64,000 nucleotides of DNA from positions 111,324 to 175,323 of the forward strand of contig MKTJ01000013.1 in the NCBI GenBank assembly GCA_001898225.1, written 5' to 3'. The position numbers and the translations under genes were made by a program. The notes beneath the pieces are model-generated. The model was not told the DNA's origin. It worked only from the letters and a program-made list of their open reading frames with translations, and searched no databases. The DNA comes from Chloroflexi bacterium 54-19. GTDB taxonomy: Bacteria; Chloroflexota; Chloroflexia; Chloroheliales; Chloroheliaceae. Of the stretch, positions 17,816-26,952 are shown in pieces. How positions within the stretch are numbered: the stretch's first letter is position 1; every line of letters begins with the position of its first letter.

Positions 17816-19660
17816 ATGAACTTTGTGATGATAGCGGACCTGAATGACCTGGCGAACTTTCATGTTGGCGATGAAGCTATGTTTGAGGCCAATCTTACCT
17901 GCTTCCGAAATCTTTTCCCCGGCGCCGATTTTACAGTCCTTTCCCAGAACCCGGCCTTCACCGCCCGCCGGTATAACGTCAAAACGTTACCTTACTTTGG
18001 ATTTAGCCTCCAACCTGGCGAATCTGCGCAACGGAAAGTTTTATTACAAACCATCCTGGACCAGGCCAAGATTAGCGCCAAAGGCGAAAATGGAAGAAAA
18101 ATTTCTAGCTCCTGGCAACCGGTATTCGAAAGCCTCAAAAGCTGTGATGCCTTAATTATTTCTGGCGGGGGCAATATCAGTTCGACCTGGCCTCATCACC
18201 TGTACGAGCGAGTGGCTTTAATCAAAATTGCCGCCCTTTACGGAAAACCGTCCATTGTTACAGGCCAGACCTTCGGGCCGGATTTCACCCCGGAAGACCG
18301 GGCTTTGCTAAAAGAAACCCTACCCCTTGCCAGGCTGGTAGGGGTAAGAGAAAAGGCTTCCTACGAAATATGCCGGGAATTGGGCCTTCCCGCCTCAAAA
18401 ATCTTATACCAGCTCGATGACGCCGCCTTTTTTTCTCCTAAACCACCCCAGGTTGAAACCGACCCGGCGCTTGCTAAACTCCTGGCGACCGGCAAACCCT
18501 GGCTTGCCATTACAATTCATCACTTTACCGATTTCGAAACCGAACTCGGCCAGAAAAAACTAAAAGCGATAGCCGGACAAATCCTGAAAATCAGCCGGGA
18601 CACTAACACCCAACCTGTCTTTCTATCTCACGCAGCGGTTACACCCGGCTTTGACACCCTGCCAGACGAAGCGGTCGGCCAGAGATTGGCAAGGTTGCTC
18701 GAACCCACAGTTGGAATGCCGGTCCTGGGAATAAAATCGCCCGGCGAGGTGGCCTGGCTGACCGGACAGGCCGCCCTGGTTATCAGCACGCGCTACCATC
18801 CCCTGGTCTTCGGACTGGCGGCAGGTGTCCCCGTTCTCGGCATTTATGTTGATCCCTACACCGAAATAAAGCTTCGGGGAGCCCTGGAACATGCCCGGTT
18901 AGCCGGGTGGTTAATTCCGCTGGAACTGGCCTACACCGAGATTTTTTCCGGCATGACCATCGAACTATGGCGGCTGCGCCAGGCTATAACACACCACCTG
19001 GCAACAATCCGGTCCGCCTGGGTAAATGCCGAGAAGACCCGCTGGGTAGTATTAAAGGCGGCCCTGACCGGGGCCAGGGAAAGCTTTGCTGCCAGGCCAG
19101 AACCGTCCTTCAACCCCGACCCTGAAGATTTAGATGAAAGTATCAACCCTCCGCCTTTCCTGGCCCGGTTGATAGCCGAACTGGCCGAGGAAAATAAAAC
19201 CGACGCCGCCCTGGTTGGTGAAATGATAAGCGAAAAGGACCGCTATATCGCCAGCCTCCTGCAAGAAATAACAACCCTGCGCCAGATGCAAACCGAAAAA
19301 GATAGTTACAACATAGATTTGCTAAAAACCCTGGACGGCAAGGATAGCGTAATTAGCATTTTACAAGACAACCTGGCCCAAAAAGATGAGTATTTCAGAA
19401 GTATGGAAGAAGCTTTAGCCCGCAAAGATGCGTACATCAGGCGTTTGGAGGAAGCGTTAACCCAAAAAGATGCTTATATAAAGGGGTTAGAAAAACCCAT
19501 GTCCCGAAAGGACACTTATGTTAAAAGCCTGCGCGAAGCCATAACCGAGAAGGATAGCTATATTTTTAGTTTGCGGGATGCCCTGAAACAGAAAGACACT
19601 TATATAAAAAGCTTACTGGAGGCTTTGGCAGAAAAAGAGGCCGATTTAAAACCTCTTTGA
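17816..19660 (+). CDS. Polysaccharide pyruvyltransferase family protein with 14-residue-repeat coiled-coil tail
   Basis: A 614-residue protein. Residues 1-~400 match the pyruvyltransferase fold, with NFHVGDEAMFEA at the start, ALIISGGGNISSTW, GQTFGPDFTPEDRALL and the UDP-binding-like STRYHPLVFGLAAGVPVLGI. Such enzymes transfer pyruvate from PEP to cell-wall glycans as 4,6-ketals. From ~475 to the end there is a charged coiled coil made of ~14-residue units of the form KDAYIRRLEEALTQ, repeated about nine times with conserved KDxYI and L. The tail is unusual for this family and suggests oligomerisation or anchoring to a partner. The ATG at 17816 follows AAAGGA. The convergent PhyH gene also has a coiled-coil tail. 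Confidence 0.82.
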   Translation: MNFVMIADLNDLANFHVGDEAMFEANLTCFRNLFPGADFTVLSQNPAFTARRYNVKTLPYFGFSLQPGESAQRKVLLQTILDQAKISAKGENGRKISSSWQPVFESLKSCDALIISGGGNISSTWPHHLYERVALIKIAALYGKPSIVTGQTFGPDFTPEDRALLKETLPLARLVGVREKASYEICRELGLPASKILYQLDDAAFFSPKPPQVETDPALAKLLATGKPWLAITIHHFTDFETELGQKKLKAIAGQILKISRDTNTQPVFLSHAAVTPGFDTLPDEAVGQRLARLLEPTVGMPVLGIKSPGEVAWLTGQAALVISTRYHPLVFGLAAGVPVLGIYVDPYTEIKLRGALEHARLAGWLIPLELAYTEIFSGMTIELWRLRQAITHHLATIRSAWVNAEKTRWVVLKAALTGARESFAARPEPSFNPDPEDLDESINPPPFLARLIAELAEENKTDAALVGEMISEKDRYIASLLQEITTLRQMQTEKDSYNIDLLKTLDGKDSVISILQDNLAQKDEYFRSMEEALARKDAYIRRLEEALTQKDAYIKGLEKPMSRKDTYVKSLREAITEKDSYIFSLRDALKQKDTYIKSLLEALAEKEADLKPL

Positions 19661-19695
19661 CCTACCTAAACATCACAATTAGTTCCCAACTATTA

Positions 19696-20787
19696 TTATT
19701 TGGTTTTCCGACCCGCCAACCAACCTCGCAAGCCCTTTCGAGCCGGTGCAGGTGCAGGTAAATTAGCCGGTGCAGGGGCTTCGGCATGTTGAGCTTTCAA
19801 TACTTTCATATTAGCTTCCAGGGAGAGGGCATAATTTTCAGCTTCCTTGAACATTTCCCGAAGTTTTTGATTCTCCTGTCCCAGACTGTGAACATATTCC
19901 TGGGTGGACCGTACGGATTCCTGTAATGATTGGTGTTCCGAGCGCAAATAATCAAGATAGAGCAGGTTTGACGCAAGTTTTTCCTTGCCAAAAACCAGCG
20001 GAAAATGATTCCCGGTAAGAGTATTGAGAGAGCGTCCATCCATATAACAGGCCGTAAAAGCCCGGCGCGGCGCGCCGGACGGATTAACTCCAGAACGATG
20101 AATCAGCCAGTTATGCATTAGCAGGGCGTGACCGCTTTCAACTTCCAGGGAAAGACGCTGTTCAGGGAGACAATAGCGAACAGCATCCTCATCATTGATA
20201 GTGCTACCATAAGTACTGAGCAGCCCCAATTTGTGAGAGCCAGGAATAACTTCAACACAACCGTTTTCCACCTTTGCAGGGTCCAGGGCCACCCAAATTG
20301 TCACCAGGGGGTCACGGTCAAGCTTCCACACATCTCCGCCATCCTGGTGCCAGGGTAGATAAGTGCCCTGACCGGCCGGTTTATTCATAATCATTGCCCG
20401 AAAGATAGAGATAGGAGCATGTGGCCCGTAATGCCACGCACTTATCTCGGCAAAGATAGAATGATGGACCAGGGGAGCATAAAGCTCGTCATTTTCCAGG
20501 CCCTGGACTTTACGATAACGCAAGGTGCCTTCCGGGAAACTGGAAACAGCTTCGGGCAGTTCTTCGTAAGCCCCACCGGTATCGAGTTGGAATTGGATAC
20601 CTGGGTTATGAATTTTTCCAAGAGCTAAATCATCAGCCCTGTCACAAAGCATCTTTACCTGTTCTGGACTGAGTAATTGGCCCAGGCGCAAATAACCATC
20701 TCGCTGGTAGTCTGCCCATTGGCTATCATTTATAACAGACAGGTTGGCCTGGCCCGTCACGTTTAAAGGTTTGATTATCTGGGTCAT
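19696..20787 (-). CDS. Phytanoyl-CoA dioxygenase (PhyH) family protein with coiled-coil C-terminus
   Basis: A 363-residue Fe(II)/2-oxoglutarate oxygenase. The jelly-roll core (~residues 20-270) shows the iron ligands in WHQDGGDVW (His and Asp) and LLMHNWLIHRSG (distal His), with the expected downstream arginine in SGAPRRAFTACYM. A heptad-like coil at ~285-340 (SLGQENQKLREMFKEAENYA) is followed by an Ala/Pro linker and a basic tail (GLRGWLAGRKTK). PhyH enzymes hydroxylate lipids or small molecules; the substrate is unknown. It converges on the pyruvyltransferase-like gene, 35 bases between stops. Shared possession of coiled coils suggests the two may interact, but this is inference only. Confidence 0.85.
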   Translation of the reverse strand: MTQIIKPLNVTGQANLSVINDSQWADYQRDGYLRLGQLLSPEQVKMLCDRADDLALGKIHNPGIQFQLDTGGAYEELPEAVSSFPEGTLRYRKVQGLENDELYAPLVHHSIFAEISAWHYGPHAPISIFRAMIMNKPAGQGTYLPWHQDGGDVWKLDRDPLVTIWVALDPAKVENGCVEVIPGSHKLGLLSTYGSTINDEDAVRYCLPEQRLSLEVESGHALLMHNWLIHRSGVNPSGAPRRAFTACYMDGRSLNTLTGNHFPLVFGKEKLASNLLYLDYLRSEHQSLQESVRSTQEYVHSLGQENQKLREMFKEAENYALSLEANMKVLKAQHAEAPAPANLPAPAPARKGLRGWLAGRKTK

Positions 20788-20938
20788 TAATTAACTCCTG
20801 AAAAGGGTAATTTCAAAATTGTATTTTTTATTTAGCAGTTTTTAAGTTGCGGTCGTATTTATTGTTTATCAGGATATTATAGGCTTTATTCAGGTATTCT
20901 GACAAATTTAACCCATACCAAACGAAATTAAAAACACG

Positions 20939-20967
20939 AAAAAAGGAGCGACCTTGAAGGTCGCTCC
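20939..20967 (-). terminator. Intrinsic terminator of the ferritin-like gene
   Basis: GGAGCGACC (20945-20953) pairs with GGTCGCTCC (20959-20967), loop TTGAA. On the minus strand the stem runs into six T's (20944-20939). The plus strand also has CCTTTT after the stem, so it may work both ways. Confidence 0.88.
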
Positions 20968-21005
20968 CCTTTTCTGTTTCAGGTCACTAAACTAAACCCG
21001 AAACC

Positions 21006-21557
21006 TTATTTCCAGATATTGCCAACGAGTTCTTTGGTTTGCTGGGTGGCGTTTTCGTCTACGGTAACGTCGTAGTTCTTTTTCAGCTCGTTGATAATAA
21101 CCTGGGGTAAAATATGCTGGATATAGCTGACGAACTCGGCGTTGTCTTTGGCATGGCTGGCGGCCAGGTCAGCCGTCGCCTTATCACCAAGCGCAACCGC
21201 AGTGGTGTGGAGCATCTGGTAAGAAATCAGGCTCAGGTTCAGGGCCGTATAATCGTCCCGGAAATCCTTGGATTGCTCGTCCGAGCGGAGTTTATCAATA
21301 ACCCCCGCCGCCACACCAAATACCGCCGCGACACCTTCTTTCACTGGGCTATTAGCAGCGCCGCCCAGGGCCTTTAAGCGGCTTTCCAGGGCGCTCTGGT
21401 GGGATTGAAGGGTAGATGCGAAGTTCGTAAAGTGTTGTTTAACGTCCTGGTCGCTTTCATTTTCCTTGGCCTGTTTGTCAATTGCCTGGTAAATGTGCGA
21501 TTCCAGGGCAATCATATCGCTAACATATTTTTGTAAAACCGTCTTTTGATCGGCCAT
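21006..21557 (-). CDS. Ferritin-like helical protein (DUF892/YciE-F-like)
   Basis: A 183-residue four-helix protein: KYVSDMIALESHIYQAID, a second helix around SHQSALESRLKALGG, then DDYTALNLSLISYQMLHTTA and a C-terminal helix pair. Paired Glu and His positions fit a ferritin-like fold, often stress-induced, though I cannot fix all metal ligands. The reading frame opens with TTG at 21563, but ATG 21557 has AAGGAGA 8 bases upstream and is chosen. It is monocistronic with a strong terminator. A role in oxidative or stationary-phase stress is family-based inference. Confidence 0.72.
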   Translation of the reverse strand: MADQKTVLQKYVSDMIALESHIYQAIDKQAKENESDQDVKQHFTNFASTLQSHQSALESRLKALGGAANSPVKEGVAAVFGVAAGVIDKLRSDEQSKDFRDDYTALNLSLISYQMLHTTAVALGDKATADLAASHAKDNAEFVSYIQHILPQVIINELKKNYDVTVDENATQQTKELVGNIWK

Positions 21558-21720
21558 TTCCAAATTCTCCTTTTCTTTTCGTCATATGGTCGGGCCACCT
21601 TTGCCCCGCTCCAGGGCATGTTTCCAAAATTAGCCACCCGACCCCCTCGCATTTAATAATAAGCAAAATATATTCCCCGAAAACCTGTAATATAAGAGGG
21701 AAGCGTAAAGAAACGGTTAA

Positions 21721-21754
21721 TAAAAACAGGCGTCTACCTGTTACAGTAAACGCC
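21721..21754 (-). terminator. Intrinsic terminator of the lipoprotein gene
   Basis: GGCGTCTAC (21729-21737) pairs with GTAAACGCC (21746-21754) with one mismatch. On the minus strand it is followed by TGTTTTTA. Confidence 0.7.
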
Positions 21755-21801
21755 CGTCCTAATCTGGCAACATTACACTAGCCCCAAAAGGGCCTGATTG
21801 G

Positions 21802-23190
21802 CTACAGTTTTAAGGATAGGAAGACTTTCCCGAAAACATCAGCCACTGCATCGGAACCGGCGTAAGTGAGGTCGTAACCATCTTCAACGGCTACCCACTG
21901 CGGATTACCCTGCCAGTTTATGGTAGTCATGTCCGCAACGTAGACTCTACCGGCGTATTTTTCGGCGGCCCTGGCAATAATCGCGTTATAGGAATTCTGG
22001 ACCTGCTGTAACTTCTCCCTGGTAAAACAGGGGGTGAAGAAGCTAAAAGCCCGCAAATCTGGGACGTTACCGATAATAATCTTGCGATTGGCGTACCGCT
22101 CCGACCCGGTCGTGTCGAGACGGGGGTCGTTTAAACTCCGGTTGAGAATGGTCTGGATAGTCTGGTCGAGATAACTTTCGTAAGCCCGTAAATAGACTTC
22201 GATAGGCGTATCCACATTGACAAGGGCCAGGGTCATGTCATTCATAACCTGCCACATCACTACAAAGTTAATGGGCTGCGTGCTGAATTTATTCATCGCC
22301 GCCGTAACATCGCTGATATAGATGCTCTGAATGAAATTACCCGTCAAACTGCCGGTAGTCTGGAACCGCTGCACCAGTGAAGGAGTCCAGGTCGGGACTA
22401 TCGGTGTCGCGGTCGGATAAGGTGTACTGGTAGGGCCAATTGTGTCGGTCGGCGGAACCGGCGGTGCGGCGGTCAACCCGGTAAAGACATCCGGGGTATT
22501 ATACGGTAAGGGGGTCGGCGAAGGGACCGGCGTCCAGGTCGGAATAGGCGTGTTGGTCGGATAAGGTGTAAAAGTCGGCGCGGGTAACCGGAAACTATTC
22601 AGACGCTGGTCGGTAAACCACCGGGTTGAAAAATCCTGGACCCACTGATTCTCCGGGGCCAGCGCTATAAGGTTAGTCGGGTCTCCCGGCTCAAATTGTA
22701 CAGGGTTCGTAAAATACTTGGCGTTAATACACTGGGTCGTAAAAGCCGGTGGTAAGACATAATCGAGCCTGTTATAAACGCTTATCAACGGCTTCTGATA
22801 AATACTAAACGGGATAACAAACGGTGCCGCATAGGGTGTGACCGTAGGAGCCGGTAAATCGGTCGGATAGGGCCTATCGGTTGGCACCGGGGTATAGGTC
22901 GGGGCCTGGGTAAAAGCCGGTTGGTAGATAGCCGCAGTTGGCGGCAGGTTCGGATTCGGCGGCGTGGCGGTCGGCAGCACAATCGGAATCTCGGTAGGAG
23001 TGGGGGTTGGGACGGGCGTGCTGGTAAAGGCGATGGTCGGGGTAGCAGTGGGGCCGGAAACGGTCGTTGGGGCTGGAACTGGCGTGCTGGTAGCTTCATT
23101 ACCGCAAGCGCCCAAAAGGATGGCTAACGCCACCGACCAGATTACCAAACGATACGCTAACCAACCCGGCTTCAACGTTTTGCCAGACAT
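21802..23190 (-). CDS. Lipoprotein with Pro/Thr-rich linkers and SGNH-hydrolase-like C-terminal domain
   Basis: A 462-residue surface lipoprotein. The signal peptide ends in the lipobox LLGAC with Cys29 as the lipidated residue. Residues ~33-120 and ~205-275 are low-complexity TPTP linkers (for example TPTPTEIPIVLPTATPP), which probably span the envelope and may be glycosylated. Between and after them lie two globular parts. The last (~300-462) resembles the end of an SGNH/GDSL hydrolase: IIGNVPDLRAFSFF, ARAAEKYAGRVYVADM and a final DLTYAGSDAVADVFG in place of the usual DxxH block. The first GDS block is not obvious, so catalytic activity is doubtful. The ATG at 23190 has AGGAG 7 bases upstream. 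Confidence 0.75.
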   Translation of the reverse strand: MSGKTLKPGWLAYRLVIWSVALAILLGACGNEATSTPVPAPTTVSGPTATPTIAFTSTPVPTPTPTEIPIVLPTATPPNPNLPPTAAIYQPAFTQAPTYTPVPTDRPYPTDLPAPTVTPYAAPFVIPFSIYQKPLISVYNRLDYVLPPAFTTQCINAKYFTNPVQFEPGDPTNLIALAPENQWVQDFSTRWFTDQRLNSFRLPAPTFTPYPTNTPIPTWTPVPSPTPLPYNTPDVFTGLTAAPPVPPTDTIGPTSTPYPTATPIVPTWTPSLVQRFQTTGSLTGNFIQSIYISDVTAAMNKFSTQPINFVVMWQVMNDMTLALVNVDTPIEVYLRAYESYLDQTIQTILNRSLNDPRLDTTGSERYANRKIIIGNVPDLRAFSFFTPCFTREKLQQVQNSYNAIIARAAEKYAGRVYVADMTTINWQGNPQWVAVEDGYDLTYAGSDAVADVFGKVFLSLKL

Positions 23191-23420
23191 TAAGGTGCTC
23201 CTACAAAAGAATTATGAAAATAATGCGTACTGGTTCTCGCGTGAGCTATACCGCTTTATAGACTTTCACAATATGTCAAGTATATATGTAAAGTAGTCGT
23301 TTCCTATTATATGCTATAGACTACTGGTTGAAAAGGGGTAATTTTGGCTATTTTAGACGCCGGAGGTAAGGGGTAGGAGGGTCAAAAAGCCGGATTTCAG
23401 GGGAAAAGGGTTTTGAATGA

Positions 23421-23460
23421 ATATAAAATAACTTGAGGCCGGTTGTAACAACCGGCCTCA
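23421..23460 (-). terminator. Terminator of ssrA
   Basis: TGAGGCCGGTTGT (23434-23446) and its perfect complement (23448-23460) form a GC-rich stem seven bases past the tmRNA 3' end. On the minus strand it runs into AAGTTATTTTATATT. Confidence 0.85.
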
Positions 23461-23466
23461 GCGGAA

Positions 23467-23841
23467 TGGAGCTGGCGGGAGTCGAACCCGCGTCCAAAAA
23501 GTTCTTCTCTATAACCTCGTCCACAAGCTTGTCTTACTTTTAATGTCGGTTGTCAGCCGGTTTAAGCGAACGTCTGCCAACCCAAGTGAGTGACTTACAC
23601 CGGGCTACCCACCTCTGGCCCGGTTGCAACCCCGTTTTTGTGTTTTCGTTCCTCAAGCCCCACGGGATAAACGGGTATTTTGGAACGGTTGACTAACTAA
23701 CTAGTAATTAGGCAGCCAGAGCAAAAGTGCTCTGAGTTTTGGTTGTTTTGCCGTTTAATGGCTTGCTTCGAGATTAACGAGGACAAAGCGCCTCGGCTTG
23801 CAGTTATAGCTCTTCCCTCCCTGTCGAAACCAAGCAGCCCC
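23467..23841 (-). ncRNA. ssrA: tmRNA (transfer-messenger RNA)
   Basis: A 375-nt RNA that rescues stalled ribosomes by trans-translation. The 5' end GGGGCTGCTTGGTTTCGACA (from 23841) and the 3' end GGGTTCGACTCCCGCCAGC ending in TCCA (23467) form the alanyl-tRNA-like domain; the 7-bp acceptor stem pairs with one G-U. The CCA is encoded. The tag frame reads back from the stop at 23710-23708. The peptide GKTTKTQSTFALAA would begin at the GGC codon 23752-23750, which sits after UAAAC as the E. coli resume codon sits after UAGUC, so the first encoded residue would be Gly rather than Ala. The ALAA end is the usual ClpXP/Lon degradation signal. A minus-strand TTGACA (23906-23901) and a TATAAT (23893-23888) lie upstream, but their spacing is too short for one promoter. 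Confidence 0.97.
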
Positions 23842-24351
23842 GCTTGGGGAAAAGCCTGCAACGGAGTTTTCATCCGTCGCACATAATATTATACGCAGCC
23901 TGTCAAGTTTTGTTTCATAGACAAACCCCTATGAAATAAGGAAGGTCCACCCCGGTACAAGGCGGACCTTCTGATAAGGTTGGTTAGTGTAGACAGGTTA
24001 ATGTCTTCAGGGAAGAAGGAAGATTTGGTACTTACTTCATTGTTCTGGAAGATTGTTACTACGTTTTCCTTCTGAGAACAGTATAGGCTCTTAACATTTC
24101 GCCACCAAGAAGGGAGTGTTACACTCATATGAAAACCATGTGAAATAAAACCAGGCTCAAAATTACGATTGTTAAGTTTGTATTATCTTTAGGATTGCGG
24201 TTGGCCGAAAGGTTTTGAGGTTAAATACCAGAGGAGTCGGGGGATATGTAGTTTCCCAGGACAAATGCTATAAGAGTTTAAGGAAATTGTCGAATAAAAA
24301 AGGCGCCCCCTCCCAAAGAAAGAGACGCCCTTTTATTTTTCTTAAACCGAC
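23842..24351. other. Gap between ssrA and lon
   Basis: About 510 bases without a supported gene. It holds the ssrA promoter region, an 11-bp hairpin with one mismatch (23941-23951 with 23961-23971) of unknown role, and the lon terminator (24296-24336). The remaining ~320 bases show nothing clear. Confidence 0.6.
24296..24336 (-). terminator. Terminator of lon
   Basis: On the minus strand a GC-rich imperfect stem (AAGGGCGTCTC with GAGGGGGCGCCTT, one bulged G) is followed by TTTTTT (24302-24296). It starts 15 bases after the lon stop. Confidence 0.72.
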
Positions 24352-26952
24352 TTACTTTTCATCCGAAATAGTCTTCGAACCGAGGTCGCACGAAACCGCC
24401 GGGGCTTCCGCCGGGTTAATCACTTCCGGGGCAGCCGGCTTAACCGGGCCGTTGGACACTTCCGCTGGAACGGTCCGTTCGACCGCGCCCCCGGCCAGGG
24501 CCGCCGGGACATCTTCCGGCAGGAAGATTTCAGGCAAGACCTGGTCCATGTTTTCGACCCAGATAAACTCAATGTCGCGCTGGACGTTAGGCGGCAAATC
24601 CCGCAAGTCGCGTTTGTTTTCCATCGGCGCGATAATCCGCTTGATACCGGCCCGGTGCGCGGCCATAGATTTCTCTTTGAGACCTCCAATCGCCAGGACC
24701 CGGCCCCGCAGGGTAATCTCGCCGGTCATCGCCGTATCGTGACGGACCCGGCGCCCGCTGATGGCTGAAATCAGGGCGGTTGCCATCGTTATACCGGCGC
24801 TCGGCCCATCTTTCGGGACCGCGCCTTCCGGCAGGTGGATGTGCAAATCGAGTTTGTCGAGGGTATCGGTCGAAACACCGAGTTCTTTGGAACGGCTCCG
24901 GGCGTAACTCAGGGAAGCCTTGGCCGATTCCTGCATTACCTCACCCAGCCGCCCGGTGACAGTCAGGCTACCCCGGCCCGGCATCGCTGCTACTTCGACC
25001 GGAAGGATTGCCCCACCGTATTCGGTGTAAGCCAGCCCCATCACAACCCCGATAAGGGCCTGGGCTGCTTGCGGCTCGTCCAGGTAACGCGGCACACCCA
25101 GGAACTGTTCGAGCATCTGGCTGGTCAGGCGCAGCTTTTTGACCTTGCCTTCAACCATCTGGCGGGCCGCCTTGCGGCAGACCGTCGCCACCTTCCGTTC
25201 GAGGTTGCGGACCCCGGCCTCGCGAGTGTAGTGCCGGATAATCTCACGCAAAACTTTGTCGGGAGCTTGCAGGAAATCGGTAGAAAGGGCGTGGGCCTCA
25301 AGTTGCTTGGGCAACAGATAGCGCCGGGCAATCTGCAATTTCTCGTCCTCGGTATAACCGCTGATGTCGATTACTTCCATGCGGTCCAGCAACGGTTTCG
25401 GAATGTTGTAAAGATTGTTGGCTGTGGTGATAAAGAAGACTTCCGACAGGTCGAAGGCCAGGTCGAGATAATGGTCGGTAAAAGTGCTGTTCTGTTCGGG
25501 GTCAAGGACTTCCAACATGGCCGCCGAAGGGTCGCCCTTAAAATCGCTGCTCATTTTGTCAATTTCATCGAGCAGGATAACCGGGTTTTTGGTCCCGGCC
25601 TGTTTGAGCGCGGCGATAATCCGGCCCGGCAGCGCCCCTACGTAGGTGCGGCGGTGACCGCGAATTTCCGACTCGTCGCGGACCCCACCCAGGCTGATAC
25701 GCACGAATTTACGCCCCATCGAACGAGCGATAGACTGACCCAGGCTGGTCTTGCCGACACCTGGAGGGCCACTGAAGCATAGGATAGGACTGCGGACCTT
25801 CTTCTCCGCTTTTACGATAAGCTGGCGCACCGCCAGGAATTCCAGGATGCGGTCTTTGACTTTTTCCAGGCCGTAGTGGTCGGCGTTCAGGACGGCAGCG
25901 GCGTTGGTAATATCGAGGTTATCGGCGGTAGATTCACTCCAGGGCATTGCCAGCACCCATTCCAGGTAAGTGCGGACCACGTTGCTTTCGGGCGAAGAAC
26001 TGCTCATCCGTTCCAGGCGAGTAACCTCTTTGAGCATCTTCTCTTTGACATCTTCCGGCAGCCCCTTTTCCTCAAGCTTCTTGCGGAACTCCGCCGACTC
26101 GTTGCCAAGTTCGCCACCCAACTCGTCGTGGATAGCCTTTAGTTGTTCGCGCAAATAAAACTCGCGCTGGTTTTTATCAATAGACTGGCGGACCTTATTG
26201 CGAATCCGGTTATCCATTTCGAGCAATTCGATTTCCCCGGCCAGCATTACATTGACCCGTTCGAGCCGTTGGAACTGGTCGAGTTCTTCGAGAATAAGCT
26301 GTTTATCGGGAACGGTCGTGCTGGGGGCTACTTTCGGGATATGGGCCGCGACATAATCGGCCAGCGGACCGGGCCGTTTGAACGAATTGGCCTGGTCCAC
26401 CGAATCGGAGCCGACCCGGTTGCTGAGCGTGCTTAGCTGAGTATAAAGCTCGGTGGTATGGCGCATCGTGGATTCGACTTCGGGCGTGACGACCCCTCCC
26501 ACTTCTTCCAGTTTGTGGACTTCCACCAGTTGAATCCGGTTGGGGTGGCTGGTCGCGGTGCGGAAATTGTCAATGCGGACCCGGCAGATACCCTCCACGC
26601 TTATTTCGGTGCTGGCGTTACCCTCGCCCTGTTTCTGGACGTTGGTAACTTCCACCAGGGTGCCAACCGCGTAAAGTTCATTGATATAAGGGCTGCCTTC
26701 GGGGACCTGGTCGCGTTCGCGCTGCGCGGCTACTACAATCCGGCTGTCATAGCGGGCCTGGGCTTCTTCCAGGGCCATTTGGGAGCGGCTGCCTATTACT
26801 AATTTAATCGGTACTCGCGGGAAAACAACTACATTTTTGAGAGGAATAAAGGGATAGACCAGGGTGGGAGTGTCCTCTCCCGTTTCAGCTATAGATTGGG
26901 CGGCCTCGTCTTCCTCGGAAGAAATTGTCACAGCTTTTTCGGCATCGCTCAT
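24352..26952 (-). CDS. lon: ATP-dependent protease Lon
   Basis: An 866-residue LonA that unfolds and degrades damaged and regulatory proteins, and can remove tmRNA-tagged ones. Domains are an N-terminal substrate-binding region (~30-240), helical linker (~250-350), AAA+ module with Walker A GPPGVGKTS and Walker B VILLDEIDKM, and a Ser-Lys protease domain with Ser718 in PKDGPSAG and Lys761, exactly 43 residues later as in E. coli Lon. A longer frame starts at 27009, but ATG 26952 has AGAAGGGA just upstream and is preferred. The C-terminus has an extra Ala/Pro-rich tail of ~60 residues. ssrA lies downstream in the same direction, separated by ~510 bases and a terminator. Confidence 0.97.
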   Translation of the reverse strand: MSDAEKAVTISSEEDEAAQSIAETGEDTPTLVYPFIPLKNVVVFPRVPIKLVIGSRSQMALEEAQARYDSRIVVAAQRERDQVPEGSPYINELYAVGTLVEVTNVQKQGEGNASTEISVEGICRVRIDNFRTATSHPNRIQLVEVHKLEEVGGVVTPEVESTMRHTTELYTQLSTLSNRVGSDSVDQANSFKRPGPLADYVAAHIPKVAPSTTVPDKQLILEELDQFQRLERVNVMLAGEIELLEMDNRIRNKVRQSIDKNQREFYLREQLKAIHDELGGELGNESAEFRKKLEEKGLPEDVKEKMLKEVTRLERMSSSSPESNVVRTYLEWVLAMPWSESTADNLDITNAAAVLNADHYGLEKVKDRILEFLAVRQLIVKAEKKVRSPILCFSGPPGVGKTSLGQSIARSMGRKFVRISLGGVRDESEIRGHRRTYVGALPGRIIAALKQAGTKNPVILLDEIDKMSSDFKGDPSAAMLEVLDPEQNSTFTDHYLDLAFDLSEVFFITTANNLYNIPKPLLDRMEVIDISGYTEDEKLQIARRYLLPKQLEAHALSTDFLQAPDKVLREIIRHYTREAGVRNLERKVATVCRKAARQMVEGKVKKLRLTSQMLEQFLGVPRYLDEPQAAQALIGVVMGLAYTEYGGAILPVEVAAMPGRGSLTVTGRLGEVMQESAKASLSYARSRSKELGVSTDTLDKLDLHIHLPEGAVPKDGPSAGITMATALISAISGRRVRHDTAMTGEITLRGRVLAIGGLKEKSMAAHRAGIKRIIAPMENKRDLRDLPPNVQRDIEFIWVENMDQVLPEIFLPEDVPAALAGGAVERTVPAEVSNGPVKPAAPEVINPAEAPAVSCDLGSKTISDEK

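Noticed and set aside
23889..24128. 79-codon ORF upstream of ssrA
   Set aside because: Composition resembles non-coding DNA, its end overlaps the ssrA promoter region, and no ribosome site was seen.
24835..25782. 315-codon ORF antisense to lon
   Set aside because: Mirror frame produced by the strong codon bias of lon; no family resemblance and no ribosome site.
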